A stretch of 64,000 nt of DNA from contig CP154956.1 of assembly GCA_039621445.1 (NCBI GenBank), positions 85,742,474-85,806,473 of the forward strand, given 5' to 3'. The position numbers were made by a program, and so were the translations under genes. This document shows positions 20,601-30,745 of this stretch, piece by piece (the first letter of the stretch is position 1; each line of letters starts with the position of its first letter). The stretch is from Euglena gracilis. Its lineage: Eukaryota > Euglenida > Euglenophyceae > Euglenales. Below the pieces are notes generated by a model that saw only the letters and a list, made by a program, of their open reading frames with translations, was not told the origin of the DNA and did no database searches.

Positions 20601-21066
20601 TTGGCGTTTTTGTCGTTTTTTTTTTCACTTTGGGGGGATAGGTCCCGGGGTTTTCATGGCCATGCCGACCTCAAAAAAAACAGCAAAAAAAACACGGCAT
20701 TCCCGGGAGAGCCAGTGCCCAAAATGAGAAATCGCTCATATTTTGTCCATTGCATTACATGGCCCAGCAGGGTCAGCCAGCAGACACATTCATTTCCAGC
20801 CAACGAACTGTGCCTCGTTTTCGGACCAAAATACTGGGGGTGAAGGGCACTTCTAAACTCAGTTTTTTCAGGATAAAACCTGAAAATGTTTTTTATTTTG
20901 ATGTTTCAGGGGCCCAGAAATGGTTTTTCACAGCTCAATTGCCGATGCCCAAACTCGGGCCCACAGGCTGGCCCTTTGGCTATATTTAAGTTCAACAAAA
21001 TACCTCGCACTAGAGTATTTCCAAACTGCAGTGGTGCCACACCCTCTAAACGGCACGTGTGTTAAC
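20601..21066. other. Nothing supported
   Basis: T-rich and A-rich stretches with short frames. No splice pair or repeat recognised. Confidence 0.35.
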
Positions 21067-21553
21067 CCAGGGAATTTCTTAAGCCGGAGGGTACCCTACC
21101 CCCCCGGGGGGGGTCCAGCCAGCCAGCAGCTCAAATCCAGCCAGCAGCCCAAATTCGGGCTGGGAGCCCCCCCCCCCGGGGGTCGACTGAAATAAAGTCG
21201 GGTCCAGCCCGGCCGGAGGCCGGGCCAGCCGGCCGAAGGCCGAAGGCGCAGGCTGGCCAGCCAACTGGGCTGCCCAGCTCACCTATCCCTGCATTTTTTC
21301 CCCTCACCACAGTTTCCTCCATCACAGCCCCCCAGCCCCGACCTAGCTCCATCCACCAAAATGCCGAAAATGGCAAAAATGTGTTAGAAAATTTTGTTTT
21401 TCACCGACCCAGCCCAGCCCAGCCCCCTCTAGCTCGGGACCCCCCCCCCACCCCCCGGGGGGGTCCAGCCAGCAGCTCAAATCCAGCCAGCAGCCTTTTT
21501 GCCAGCCGGAGGCTGGACCCCCCCCCCGGGGGGGTCCTTAAGGAATTCCCTGG
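21067..21553. mobile_element. TIR element with CAGGGAATTTCTTAAG ends
   Basis: Left end CCCAGGGAATTTCTTAAG and right end CTTAAGGAATTCCCTGGG are inverted copies with one or two mismatches. The interior contains two copies of GTCCAGCCAGC...AGCAGCTCAAATCCAGCC near the ends and GCCGGAGGC/GCCGAAGGC hairpins. Similar termini (CCTTAAGAAATCCCCTGG) occur at 32,775. Ends in CAGGG resemble hAT-type termini; no matching target duplication is evident. Confidence 0.75.
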
Positions 21554-21784
21554 GCACACCTCACCAAATCGTTCAGTCAATATCCTAAGTTAACAAGATG
21601 GCCATTTGCAGGCTTCTAAACACATCTGCTGGGTATTGTGCACACCATATGCTGTGGCGATACCTGCCCTCACACCCTATTTGCCAAAGTCCCTGGTTTC
21701 ACCTCCGCGTCCTGGCGCACCACACCACATCCTGCTTATTTTTTTTGTGTTTTTGGGGGCCATACCTTGTCATTTTGATAAAAA

Positions 21785-21815
21785 ATGTCGATGTGCGCAT
21801 TTGCGCACATCGACA
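21785..21815. repeat. TGCGCA hairpin with GTCGATG arms
   Basis: GTCGATGTGCGCATTTGC continuing GCACATCGAC is a perfect inverted repeat around an ATTT loop region. Its arms differ from those of the other family members. Confidence 0.85.
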
Positions 21816-21848
21816 AAGAAAGAAAGCGTAAGTGCGAGATGTGCCGCC

Positions 21849-22012
21849 TACCCCCCCCAGGAAACTGTCATACCCGAGAACCTGTCAGGGTCCCGCCTAG
21901 GAAACTGTCAGGGGTCCCCGGTACCGACCAACCTGTCATGCTGGAAGTTGTCAGGGTCCCCGGTACTGGCCAACCTGTCAGGTGACAGTTTCCCCGGGGG
22001 GGGGGGTAAGAG
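21849..22012. mobile_element. Small TIR element with GGAAACTGTCA ends
   Basis: Left CCCCAGGAAACTGTCA and right TGACAGTTTCCCCGGGG are inverted. Between them CCTGTCAGGGTCCC and GGTCCCCGGTAC modules are repeated directly. The length is about 160 bp and there is no coding capacity. Confidence 0.75.
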
Positions 22013-22677
22013 AAAGAAACAAAACGGCCCAAACAAAAATTTGGAAACAAAATGGATCAAATGGAAAAAGGATTGGCAAAAAAAGCTCTCCAAAAGTGGA
22101 CCCAACCTGGCCAAGAACTCAACATAAGATGCTTCGCTCAGCTTGCCGAGGGGGACAGCCCCGAGGCCAGTGAAGGTGGGGATCTCAAGGGAGGCTGTTG
22201 TTCTCCTTCACCTGCCCTTTAAATAATCATCCCGTGTCATTGTTTGTAATTAGTGTAAGTCGCCACTTTTTGCGTAATTTTGTTTTGATTTGTGCTTGAA
22301 AATGAGCCCAGAAGTGTGCCCACGCACCACTCCAACTCAGAACATGCTGTTGCAAAAATAGTTTCTGAGCCCCCGTGGAGCCTCGTCATCTGAGAGCCTC
22401 CGCGGAGGCTCCTCCGAGTAACCATTCACTCAGGATTCCATTTTCGCCCAAAACCGAATTTCCTTTTTTTATTAATTTCTTAATTTCATTTTTATTTTGC
22501 ACATTCTTAATTGGATTTATTTCATTTGTTTTTTTCCCACTTTCCCAAAAGAGTCCCGTGGTCTCCAGCACCTCGCACATGCCCTGCACTCCCAACCCTG
22601 CCGGCCCCGATCATGCTGCCTTGCAAGGAGCCCCTATCCAGCTGTTTGCTTGCAGCTTTCCTGTGCCCCCCCCCCAG
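22013..22677. other. No supported gene
   Basis: A-rich then T-rich sequence. A GAGCCTCCGCGGAGGCTC palindrome occurs at 22,396-22,413. Frames at 22,560-22,677 are Pro/Cys-rich and probably the intron before the next exon. Confidence 0.35.
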
Positions 22678-22876
22678 TCGCCAGCCGCCAGAGGTGCATG
22701 CGCATTTCTCAGCTCTCGGATGGCGAAGCTCAGAGTAGCGACGCAAATGAGGGGATGAGCATTTTGGACATGTGTGAAATGAAAGGACAAGAGCTCACTC
22801 CACTGCTCCGGAGCAATAGAAAAACAATTTTTTTTGACGTTTGGCCCCGGGTTAGGGTGTCTGAGGCTCAATTGAG
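22678..22876 (+). CDS. Internal exon of an unidentified gene
   Basis: Acceptor in a C run (CCCCCCCCCAG, ending 22,677, or GCCGCCAG, ending 22,691) and donor TTGAG|GTACCC (22,877). The open frame includes RISQLSDGEAQSSDANEG then MSILDMCEMKGQELTPLL and DVWPRVRVSEAQL, acidic and natural in composition. Phase 1 in, phase 2 out with the first acceptor. The frame runs on into a G-rich repeat at 22,880, which is not coding. Family unknown. Confidence 0.5.
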
Positions 22877-23085
22877 GTACCCCCCCCCCCCCAGGGCTGC
22901 ACGGGAATCCTCGCAACCCCATGGGTGGTGGGTGGCCGGGGTCGACCCCCCCCCCCAATCCTTGTGGGCGGGTGGCGGGTCCGGCCCCCCACCAGGCCTT
23001 CCCGCATTTTCATGGTGCCGATTTTTAGGGCAAAAAATTCCTTGAGCGGGTGCCATGGTTGGTGGGAGGGGTTGACCCCCCTACC
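22877..23085. repeat. Partial composite G-rich repeat
   Basis: GGTCGACCCC block, CCACCAGGCCTTCCCG, a hairpin-less GGTGCCGATTTTTAGG module and GAGCGGGTGCCATGG. The same series occurs at 47,080-47,225 with GAGCGGGTGCCTTGG. Confidence 0.7.
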
Positions 23086-24606
23086 AGGCCTGTACACCTG
23101 AACCCTCCAAATTTTTCTGTTCCCTGCAAAGTCAGCGGATCGATCTCTTTGGCTCTTATCCCCTGCAAAGTTATTTGGGCAGTGCGCAAAACCAGTGATG
23201 GGCTGATTGACCATTAACAGAAACAGCAATTGGCATCAAATTGCTTTTGGGAAAAGTTCTTAAAAGCATTTTGTTGCCAAAATGCTGCTTTGATGTTGTC
23301 ATATAATTTAATGCTCCCGTTTGTCAGACAACAAATCATCTTAACATTTCGGATGATTTCCCCCCTCAGAACCTTTTTATTTTCCAAAACGTTGCATCAT
23401 TTGCCTCATTTTTCCTGTGAGCGCGGGGCAAAGTTAGTCGGAAGAAACTTTTTCGGCCTTCCCCCCGCAAATTTATTTGAGCCCGCAATGATTTAGGGCA
23501 TTGCAAAATCATTCGGGGGTTATATCAGATATTTTGGGCACATTCTCTCTTTGCACCCAAAATTTTCAGCATATTTTCGAGAATGTTATCTTTGCGAACA
23601 AGGTATTTGTTTTTTTTACCTGAAAACTGCCCAAAATGACAGTCTGAGTCGATGGTGGGAGGTCGGAGGTGGGCTCTGGGAGAAGAATTGGTTGTTTTGG
23701 CCATTTCTGTGGTTTGCCTTGGAAGTGCCCCCTCCCTCCGAGTCAAAAGGGTCCGGACAACCCTTCAACAACAAACCCTGGGCAGCACGTTGGGAAGGGG
23801 GGGCAAAGGGGCTACGGGCTTTGGGTGCCCTAGAAGGGGTGCTGTCCCTATAGGGACCCCATAGGGACAAGAGCGTGCCGCCGTGCCGTTTCGCACTCGC
23901 CCATGAAAGGCTGGCGTATGCAACCCTGCGCCCCAAAACCGAAGGAGTGTGGTGCATCTTCTGTGTGCTCCCCCGCCAAACCCCGCAGTGTCATGCCTCT
24001 CCATCGAATTTGGATTTTTTTCCAGTGCAGGCTTTTTGTTATGAGTGATTGATTTCTTTAGAAGTTTTTATACCTCAAGTACCTTAGGATCTGACAGCAT
24101 TTGGATACCACAGTCTGGAGTGCAATAACTTTGTAACGTCTAAATGTGCTATGTGTGTTCATCAAAGCTGTTATTTGGACTGTGAAAACAGAACCCCAAT
24201 AAATGCAATTAGGCGGCCTTACTCATTTGAAGCTTTTTTTAATTTTTTATAGTGCAAATGTGCAATGTTCCACTTTTTAAAGCCAGTTTTGAAACCCATT
24301 TGGGACCTGGGTTCTGTGGCAACCCTCTTTTTTGGGGACCTGCGTCATTTGCTGTTGTTGAGACCCAGGGGACAGGCCCAAATTTTGGTGTTTTTGGGGC
24401 TCTTGGCTTTGCATCATTTTTGAACAAGTTCAAATACCGTTTCCATACAGTTTCAACTCAGGAGATGTGAGTGACCCCCATCGTGAGTCCCTCGTTTTTG
24501 AAGTCCCGATTGTGTCTCCACATGTTGTAGCTTTTTTGTTTCTCTGTGAAATGTGTGTGAAGTGTATCATGAGTTGTCTGGAGAGTGGACGCTGAGCACG
24601 CGCAGG
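23086..24606. other. Gene-poor stretch
   Basis: AT-rich sequence. Cys-containing frames at 23,870-24,010 are open in two + frames, with no splice pair to choose between them. Around 23,850 GTCCCTATAGGGACCCCATA repeats a short palindrome. No strong exon. Confidence 0.35.
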
Positions 24607-25422
24607 TCAGGAGTTGAAAAAACGGCGTGCCAGAGGGTTCTGATCCCTGGCAGCGTAGCGGGAGGAGCAACGCAGTAAGGAACAGCCCAGGTGCCAGGGT
24701 TGGGGGGAGAGCCTGAGAACTGGGTGGAGAGACTGGGAACCCAGAAACTTTTCCTTGCTTCTTTGTGGACATCTCCATCCCCACACTGCCAGACAAAGAA
24801 CACAATGGATATCGTCATTGCGAATATGCACAACGGGTATCCATTGTGCATGTGCACAATGCATGACTGTTGGGTGTGTGGGCAATGGGTAAAGGAAGCC
24901 CCTGAATTTATGGGAATCCCTCTGGTATGCTGCAGTGAGTTGGGGGGCCCTCTCTGCCGAGCCAGTGTTTGGCTTGGTGAGGAAATCCATTGCGCAAGTG
25001 AGAAACCGCCCACACAAGAATGAAAATTGCAGACGCCCAGTTGAATGCAACCTGAATGAACGGCGTCTGCTGTGTGCACATGCGCAATGGGTGACCATGG
25101 CGCATGTGCCCAAAGGCCATTTAAAATAGCAGGTGTATACAGACGTGGGCGTTTTGTGCGAGGTGGTGGAGTGAGGAGAACGTTGGCAGGGTTTTGAGCA
25201 CCATTGTGTCCAGAAGCTGGGTTCCAATTTTATCTGCAAGTTAGGCCGTCTGAGATACTCACTCCACTGCCTTCCAAAAGCATTTTCCCAGCATTTTTTG
25301 AGCTCCTGAGAGTTGAATATTGGTTGTTTGTTGGCAATAATGACAAAAATGCAAGAAGTCGGTTTTGTACATCGAAAGACCATTTTGACAGAATTTCTGA
25401 CTCTGGCCAATATGTGTGCCAT
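24607..25422 (-). CDS. Long minus-strand open frame (271 codons), uncertain
   Basis: The longest open frame in ordinary (not homopolymer) sequence here. It starts MAHILARVRNSVKMVFRC, and ends SSRYAARDQNPLARRFFNS. It is Cys/His-rich in the middle (CACAHSRRRS; HCAHAQWIPVVHIRN). Its length is longer than expected by chance at this base composition. But a second minus frame (170 codons) and a + frame (110 codons) overlap it, and TGCGCA-type repeats occur inside (24,845, 25,085). It could be a degenerate mobile-element ORF. No domain recognised. Confidence 0.35.
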   Translation of the reverse strand: MAHILARVRNSVKMVFRCTKPTSCIFVIIANKQPIFNSQELKKCWENAFGRQWSEYLRRPNLQIKLEPSFWTQWCSKPCQRSPHSTTSHKTPTSVYTCYFKWPLGTCAMVTHCACAHSRRRSFRLHSTGRLQFSFLCGRFLTCAMDFLTKPNTGSAERAPQLTAAYQRDSHKFRGFLYPLPTHPTVMHCAHAQWIPVVHIRNDDIHCVLCLAVWGWRCPQRSKEKFLGSQSLHPVLRLSPQPWHLGCSLLRCSSRYAARDQNPLARRFFNS

Positions 25423-26099
25423 TTGGCAGGCAGAACTTGAGCCTTGGCAGTGAGCACCTGTGCCCTTCTTGGGATGAAGGTAATGTATTGTTCAGCGCAT
25501 TCAATCATTTGAAATTCTGAAAGCCTGGCTAATCCAAATGAATATTGCCACCCCAAATATCATCTTTCCCCCCTTTTTTCCACCAAGCATTCACGATTCT
25601 GGGGTTGCTTGGATGGCAGAGTCGAATTGGTACAGATCGGTTAGGTGTTTCCCTTTCACCCAGGTTGGGTCTGAGTTTTATTACATCAATTTGAAAAAAA
25701 TTTTTGGGGGATGCAGACGGACTTTGTACAGTATAAAGTGTGCGGCATCTCCTAGGCAAAGAATTCATTTCTAAAATTCAGACCAAAATAAAGTGTTTTC
25801 CAAGTTGAATTTCCAGTGCAATTCAAGTGATCGAGGCATTGTGTATACTTTTTTCCCATTCAAGGTTGAGATCGTTTTGAGAATGTTTTTCTCAAAAAAC
25901 ATTGGTCGGCTGCCCAGCTTAAGTTTAGCATTGCATTTCACCCGAGATTATTGCCAACGTGTTGACCCATTTTAACATTTTCCAGGATTTGCCTCCCAAC
26001 AGGAGGGAAATGCAAACATGCTATTTCTATATTTCGCCTTTTTTCAGTTTTTTCATTTTTTGAAAATATTTTTTTTCCTTTTTTTGCATTTTTATTCCC
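25423..26099. other. Nothing supported
   Basis: AT-rich, with short frames only. T runs at 26,040-26,095. Confidence 0.35.
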
Positions 26100-26530
26100 T
26101 CCTTTGACTCTGGGGGGGGGGGGCGTTCATTGGGCTAGAATGTCCATTGGAAACAGGGGGCCTGATTAAACCCCCCCTAAATAAGGCTCCTGGCCGGTCC
26201 GAGCAAACAATCCATGAAATGGACCGCCCCATAAATAAAACCCCCCTGGCGGCACGAAGCGACGGATTTTTGAAAATGGGACATTTGGGGGGGTGAATCT
26301 GCCATTTTGGGTCAGTTTTCACAGAATTCAGCATATTTTCCCCTGTTTGTCTGGGCGCGAAGCGCCGAATTTTTCGAAAATTGGTATTTTGGGGGGCATT
26401 TTTGGACATTTTTGGGGGGGGGTCGAAAGATTTTCCAGCAGAAATCTATAAAATGGACCCCCCATAAATAAGACCCCCCCCCCCCCGGGCTTTCCAGCAA
26501 CCGACCCATGAAATGGACCCAGGTTTTGTT
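26100..26530. repeat. AAATAAAACCCCCC-type G/C repeat
   Basis: G/C blocks alternate with TAAATAAAACCCCCC, CATAAATAAGACCCC, TGGACCGCCCC/TGGACCCCCCC and a GGCGCGAAGCGCC hairpin (26,349). Related in style to the elements at 27,268 and 9,610. Confidence 0.65.
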
Positions 26531-26953
26531 TTTTGGGGGGGTTTAGTAGGAATTATTTCCCAATGGACCCTTACTTTTGTCACCCAAGTGCCCAAGCGTT
26601 CGTTCGACACAGTGGGTGGGGTTGCCCCCCCCCCCCCGGGCGCCTGGCCCCCCTCCTCCGCATACATAAATATATATCCCTCTATAAATGGCCTCTCAAT
26701 ATATATTCCCCTAAAGTTGGCCGTTGGCTTTCTGCTCATGGCCACCAAAATCCTTAAAACTTGCCCCCCTCCCCCTAAGGTTGGCCCCTTCACCTTCAAT
26801 CATGGCCCAGGCCAAGCGTCCCTGGGGAAGATAAATTTCATATTTGTCGTAGATTTTGTCCTGAGACTGAACGTTTCATCAACTTTCTGTCACTTTTTAA
26901 AATTTGTTTTTTTGTCCAGTGAATTGCATACTAATAAATTTAGAATAATAATA
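26531..26953. other. Spacer with a C run
   Basis: C run at 26,625. Short + frames at 26,513-26,971 cross it. No splice-supported exon. Confidence 0.3.
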
Positions 26954-27240
26954 GGCAGCTCCCAACTATAGGGCCCCCCCAGGGGGGGTCCCTATAGTTG
27001 GGAGTAGGGGGGGGGGTGGAGTTTGTTGCGTTAATGATGGAGTAGGGTTAGGTGCGCGACTTAGGCTTAGGGTCAGGCCTAACTTGTACACCGAACACCC
27101 GTCAATAAGTTAGGCCTAACCCTAATCCTAAATCGCGCACCTAACCCTACTCCATCATTAACGCAAAAAAAATTACCTTGACCCCCCCTCCCAACTTTCG
27201 GGACCTCCCCGTGGGGGGGGGCCTATAGTTGGGAGCTGCC
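26954..27240. mobile_element. Foldback MITE with GGCAGCTCCCAACTATAGG ends
   Basis: Left GGCAGCTCCCAACTATAGG, right CCTATAGTTGGGAGCTGCC: perfect inverted ends, bordered by TA on both sides. Nested inside is a second inverted repeat of about 65 bp built on GTTAATGATGGAGTAGGG, TTAGGTGCGCGA and TTAGGCCTAACTT. The whole 287 bp can form one long hairpin. Related to the outer element at 37,291. Confidence 0.9.
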
Positions 27241-27267
27241 TAATATTAATAATAATAAATACTGCTT

Positions 27268-27688
27268 AATCACCCCCCCAAATATAACCCCCCCAAATAC
27301 AACCCCCCCCCCAATATAAAACCCCCCCTTAGGACCTTGAAATCCCGCCCGAATATAACCCCCCCTCCGGCGCGAAGCGCCGGAAGGAAAAATTTTCGAC
27401 AAAATCTCTCCGAAATTGTGATTTTTAGCAGATTTGGGAGCACTTTTTACCAAAAACATGTGAAAATTGCTCGTTTGCCCGAAAAGTGAAATTTTCGGTG
27501 GGTGGGCGTATTTGTGATTTTTTTTTGGACCGAAAAAGTGACTACTGGATCCTGCCAGGACGTTGATTTTTCCGACCAAATATAACCCCCCCCCCCAAAT
27601 ATAAAACCCCCCCTCGGGGTCTTGAAATTTCCGCCCAAATATAAAACCGGGGGGGGGGGGTTTATATTTGGGGGGGTTTACTGATTAA
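27268..27688. mobile_element. TIR element with TAATCA and AAATATAACCCC ends
   Basis: Left TAATCACCCCCCCAAATATA and right TATATTTGG, a G run and GTTTACTGATTA are inverted. Internal C-run/AAATATAA modules repeat, with a GGCGCGAAGCGCC hairpin at 27,370. No coding capacity. Confidence 0.75.
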
Positions 27689-27910
27689 TAATGCGTGATA
27701 CTAAATTGCCAGAATTACCATATTTCAAAAATTACAAAATGATGGTTTTTTTAATTGAAACCCGAAAACTGTACAAAATTGAATTTGCGTTCTTCTGCGT
27801 TTCTTGAGGATCTATTTTGTGTTCTGTGTCCCCTAAAGGAGGGGGTTCCTTGGGCTGGGGCACTTCATTTACAAAAGCCTTTTTTTTCTGTCCACCTGGT
27901 CACTGCGTAG

Positions 27911-28094
27911 GGGAGATTGTTAAGAAGCCATTCCGCTGCACTCCACCTCCCCCAGAACCTCCAAATCTCGTGGTCATTCCCACCCATCAAGGCACAAAGC
28001 AGCCCCACCACCGGCCGAGATGTAATCAACTTTTGTACAACCCACGGGCAGCTTCTGCACCACATGCAGAATTGCATATACCCACAGACATGTA
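27911..28094 (+). CDS. Possible exon
   Basis: After an acceptor (CTGGTCACTGCGTAG, ending 27,910) a phase-0 frame gives GEIVKKPFRCTPPPPEP then PNLVVIPTHQGTKQP and continues to about 28,094, where it enters AT-rich repeat sequence. The donor is not identified. Composition is acceptable; confidence limited. Confidence 0.35.
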
Positions 28095-28205
28095 TATGTA
28101 TGCATATAGTTACATATATGTATCATATGTATTATACATGTATGTATTACATATATTATTATATTATGCAGATATGAGATGTGCAGATTTGCAGATGTGC
28201 AGATA
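28090..28205. repeat. ATGTAT-rich and GCAGATATG microsatellite
   Basis: Imperfect ATGTATAT and CATATATGTAT units, then three GCAGAT(A/T)TG units at 28,170-28,207. Confidence 0.8.
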
Positions 28206-29180
28206 TGGTCTTTGCCAACGCCCATAAAGACCACCGAAGACCCAGAGTGGTGTGGGAGGCCTGATCTCAGCCAGTCACAGATCTCTGGGGCTGGGTGAGA
28301 GGATATCTATTAGGGACATGGGTGGGTTTTTTTTAATTTGATGTCAGGGACAGGACAATTTCAGAATTAGGGGTAGAGTTAATAAGGGGCAAAGTGCATA
28401 GGGGCGCTGGCTCATGCCCAGCAAAAGATTTACTACGGGGCAACATTGAGACTTTCAGTGTTGTGTTTCGTTTCTTATGGAAAATGAAAATTTTCCTGTT
28501 TTCGTGTTTTTTTTTCCCCAAAAAGTGAAACGACACATTTTGCGTCAGTTCTAAAACCCTCCCCCCCAAAAAAAGAGAAAGGGAGAAAGGGAGAAGGTGC
28601 ATAATAATCTGAGTTCAGTGTTTTCAGTTTTCCTTTTGAATTCAATTCTGAGCACCTAGATTTGAACCTTCCAGTTTTTCATTTTCATATCTCTGCAAAG
28701 TGCACCGCATAAAAGCAAGCCCTTGAACATTATTATTATTATTTATTTTTATTTTTATGTTTATTTTTATTTTTCACCGACACGCCAAAAATTGTTTCCT
28801 CCTGTAATGAAAATCAAAAACTCAGAATGAAAATGAATTCATGCACGAGCTCTTTGTAGACAGGTCTGCACATCTGGACGTGTGATTTAGGTTTATTTTT
28901 TATCAGAGATCAGGTAATTTCTCTACAGCCAGACAACAGCTTTCTCAAAAATTTGGGCCCCCACCAAGGATGTTTGCACCACAGGCACCATCCAGGGGGT
29001 TTTGGGGTGGGTTTGGGGTTCATTTGCACACCCCTCCGCGACGAAGGCTGAATGGCCCGAGAATGGCCATTTTCAGATGAAATTTGTCTGGGTTAGCAGG
29101 CACTGGGATCCAATAGCGACCCCCCGGGGGTGCTTGCTACGGGCAGGCACCGCATAGGACAAGGCACTCCCCGGGGTCGG
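28206..29180. other. AT-rich, gene-poor
   Basis: TTATTATTATT and TTTATTTTTAT stretches at 28,724-28,775. G/C modules with GGCAGGCACC at 29,100-29,180, related to 10,910 and 13,850. No supported exon. Confidence 0.4.
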
Positions 29181-29189
29181 TCAAAAGAA

Positions 29190-30057
29190 GCCTGTCCCCA
29201 AAGCTGCTCGTGGCCTCAACCCACCGTCCCCAGCCACCTCCTGATGCAGTATGCAAGCAGTGGATCTCCCTCCCGCGGTGAGGACCTGGTCGGACGTCCG
29301 TCGTTCCCTCCAGCATTCCATCATTGCCTCGTTAACCGAATGAGTCCACCCCCGCCAGACAATTTTTAAGCACTTTTCGACGTCCCCCCCCCCCCGTGGG
29401 TGACTGGTTTTTTCGAAGTGATTGACTGGTTTTTGGCCCGGACCCCCTCCCCCCCCAGGGGGGGTCAGCAAAAAAATCACTAAATTGACTCGGCGCCGAA
29501 GGCACCGAAAATTTTTTTGGCCTTTTTTTTGCATGTTTTTGGTCAAATTTCCTTTGGAATCCAGAGTGGCCGACCCCCCCGGGGGGTAGTGACTGATTGG
29601 TTTCTCGAAAAAAGTGATTGACTGGTTTTTCAAAAAAGTGGAGTGACCCCCCCCCCCTGGGGTCAGTAAGCAATTGTATGATCCCCGCGGCTTTTCCAGA
29701 GAAGGCCCATTCTTCATTTCCGGTCAGGGTCCGGGATGCCTCCCCTTTAGCAATGCGGTGACGCTCCTTGTGGAGTTCGGGTAAAAAATTTGTCTTTTGT
29801 GGAGATTCCCATCCCAGAGCCTCCGCTGTGGTCTCTTGCGGACGTCCGGGGCGTGCCCCCCCCCCCCCAGGTTGCGAGTGACTGCCCAGAGTGGATTCCT
29901 CCTGGGGCACCTCCTTGATCTGCCCAGCTCCACGTACTTGATGGTCGCAGCACTGCAGCCTCCCCCTGGCAGGACTGTCAGCATGGCGGTGCCCCCTGAG
30001 TATAATGAACCCTTGCCCAATGAACAGGGAGGGGGGAGCTACAAAACAAATGCTCAA
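29190..30057 (-). CDS. Two coding-like minus segments split by a MITE
   Basis: On the minus strand, 30,000-29,690 is open and includes ETTAEALGWESPQKTNF, ELHKERHRIAKGEASRTL and TGNEEWAFSGKAAG. Beyond the element at 29,357-29,682 a minus frame from about 29,356 to 29,190 reads GWTHSVNEAMMECWRERR. Both are charged and natural-looking, and they lie directly against the element's two ends, so one coding segment may have been interrupted. The + strand is also open in part (SMAVPPEYNEPLPN at about 30,000), so strand is not certain. Confidence 0.35.
29357..29682. mobile_element. MITE of the CCATACCATTGCTTA family
   Basis: The left end AGACAATTTTTAAGCAC and right end TAAGCAATTGTATGAT are degenerate inverted repeats related to 41,351-41,673. 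Shared interior, in order: GTGACTGGTTTTTTCG, GTGATTGACTGG, a G/C block, GGCGCCGAAGGCACCG, AGAGTGGCCGACCC, then again TGACTGATTGG. Bordering bases CCCCGC on both sides may be a short target duplication. Confidence 0.75.
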
Positions 30058-30109
30058 TGAATGCCCCCCATCCAGACTGTCTAGATTGACATTTCAGTGT
30101 GCACTGTGC

Positions 30110-30243
30110 TTGGGGGATCACATATATATTGTATATTACACATAAATAATAATAATAATATACATATACATCTAACCATACATGTGTACGTACGTGTAGG
30201 TGCACATATTGCAATCATATATATAAATATATATATGTACATA

Positions 30244-30282
<39 letters not shown>

Positions 30283-30370
30283 TATATATAAATATATATA
30301 TGTACATATAATTATATACACACATACAAAATTCATGTATGTACGTGTGTGAAATGCACATATTATGTAT
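30110..30370. repeat. TA-rich microsatellite
   Basis: Includes TATATATATA runs at 30,248-30,300 and repeated ATATGTACATATAATTATA. No gene. Confidence 0.9.
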
Positions 30371-30424
30371 ACTATTATACAGCAGCTGAATTCCATTTGC
30401 CCCCCTCCCCCGGGGGGGGCAAGT

Positions 30425-30745
30425 AGAAGTTCCAGGGGGAGGTCTTATTTTTGGATTTTTTTTTGACCGACCCGACCCGGAGAAAAACGAAGAGAACTAA
30501 ATTTTTTTTTCCTTTGGCCTACGTGCCATGTGCCATCTGCACATGGCATGTGTAAATTGGTGTAAATTGATATTTACCATTTTTTTTTCAGTTCAAAAAA
30601 ACTGGGAATTTTAAAATTTCATCAATTTTGTGAATGAAATCGAGTTTTTTTTGCATTTCTTAGGAGAATCTTCACCGTCCCTGGCGCTTCACGCTGTCAG
30701 GTGGGGTGTTATTTTTGGGGGTCTTATTTTGGGGAGGGCATGCTT
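30425..30745. repeat. Dispersed repeat with CTTATTTTGG ends, copy 2
   Basis: Same order as 9,610-10,018: GTCTTATTTTTGG, GACCGACCCG, TCCTTTGGC, GTGTAAATTGG, a T-rich middle, GGCGCTTCACGCTGTCAGG, then GTCTTATTTTGGG. The first hairpin has changed to a CATGTGCCATCTGCACATGGC inverted motif. Confidence 0.75.

Noticed and set aside
27040-27160. Telomere repeats (TTAGGG / CCCTAA)
   Set aside because: Only a few scattered units inside foldback elements, in both orientations; no terminal array.
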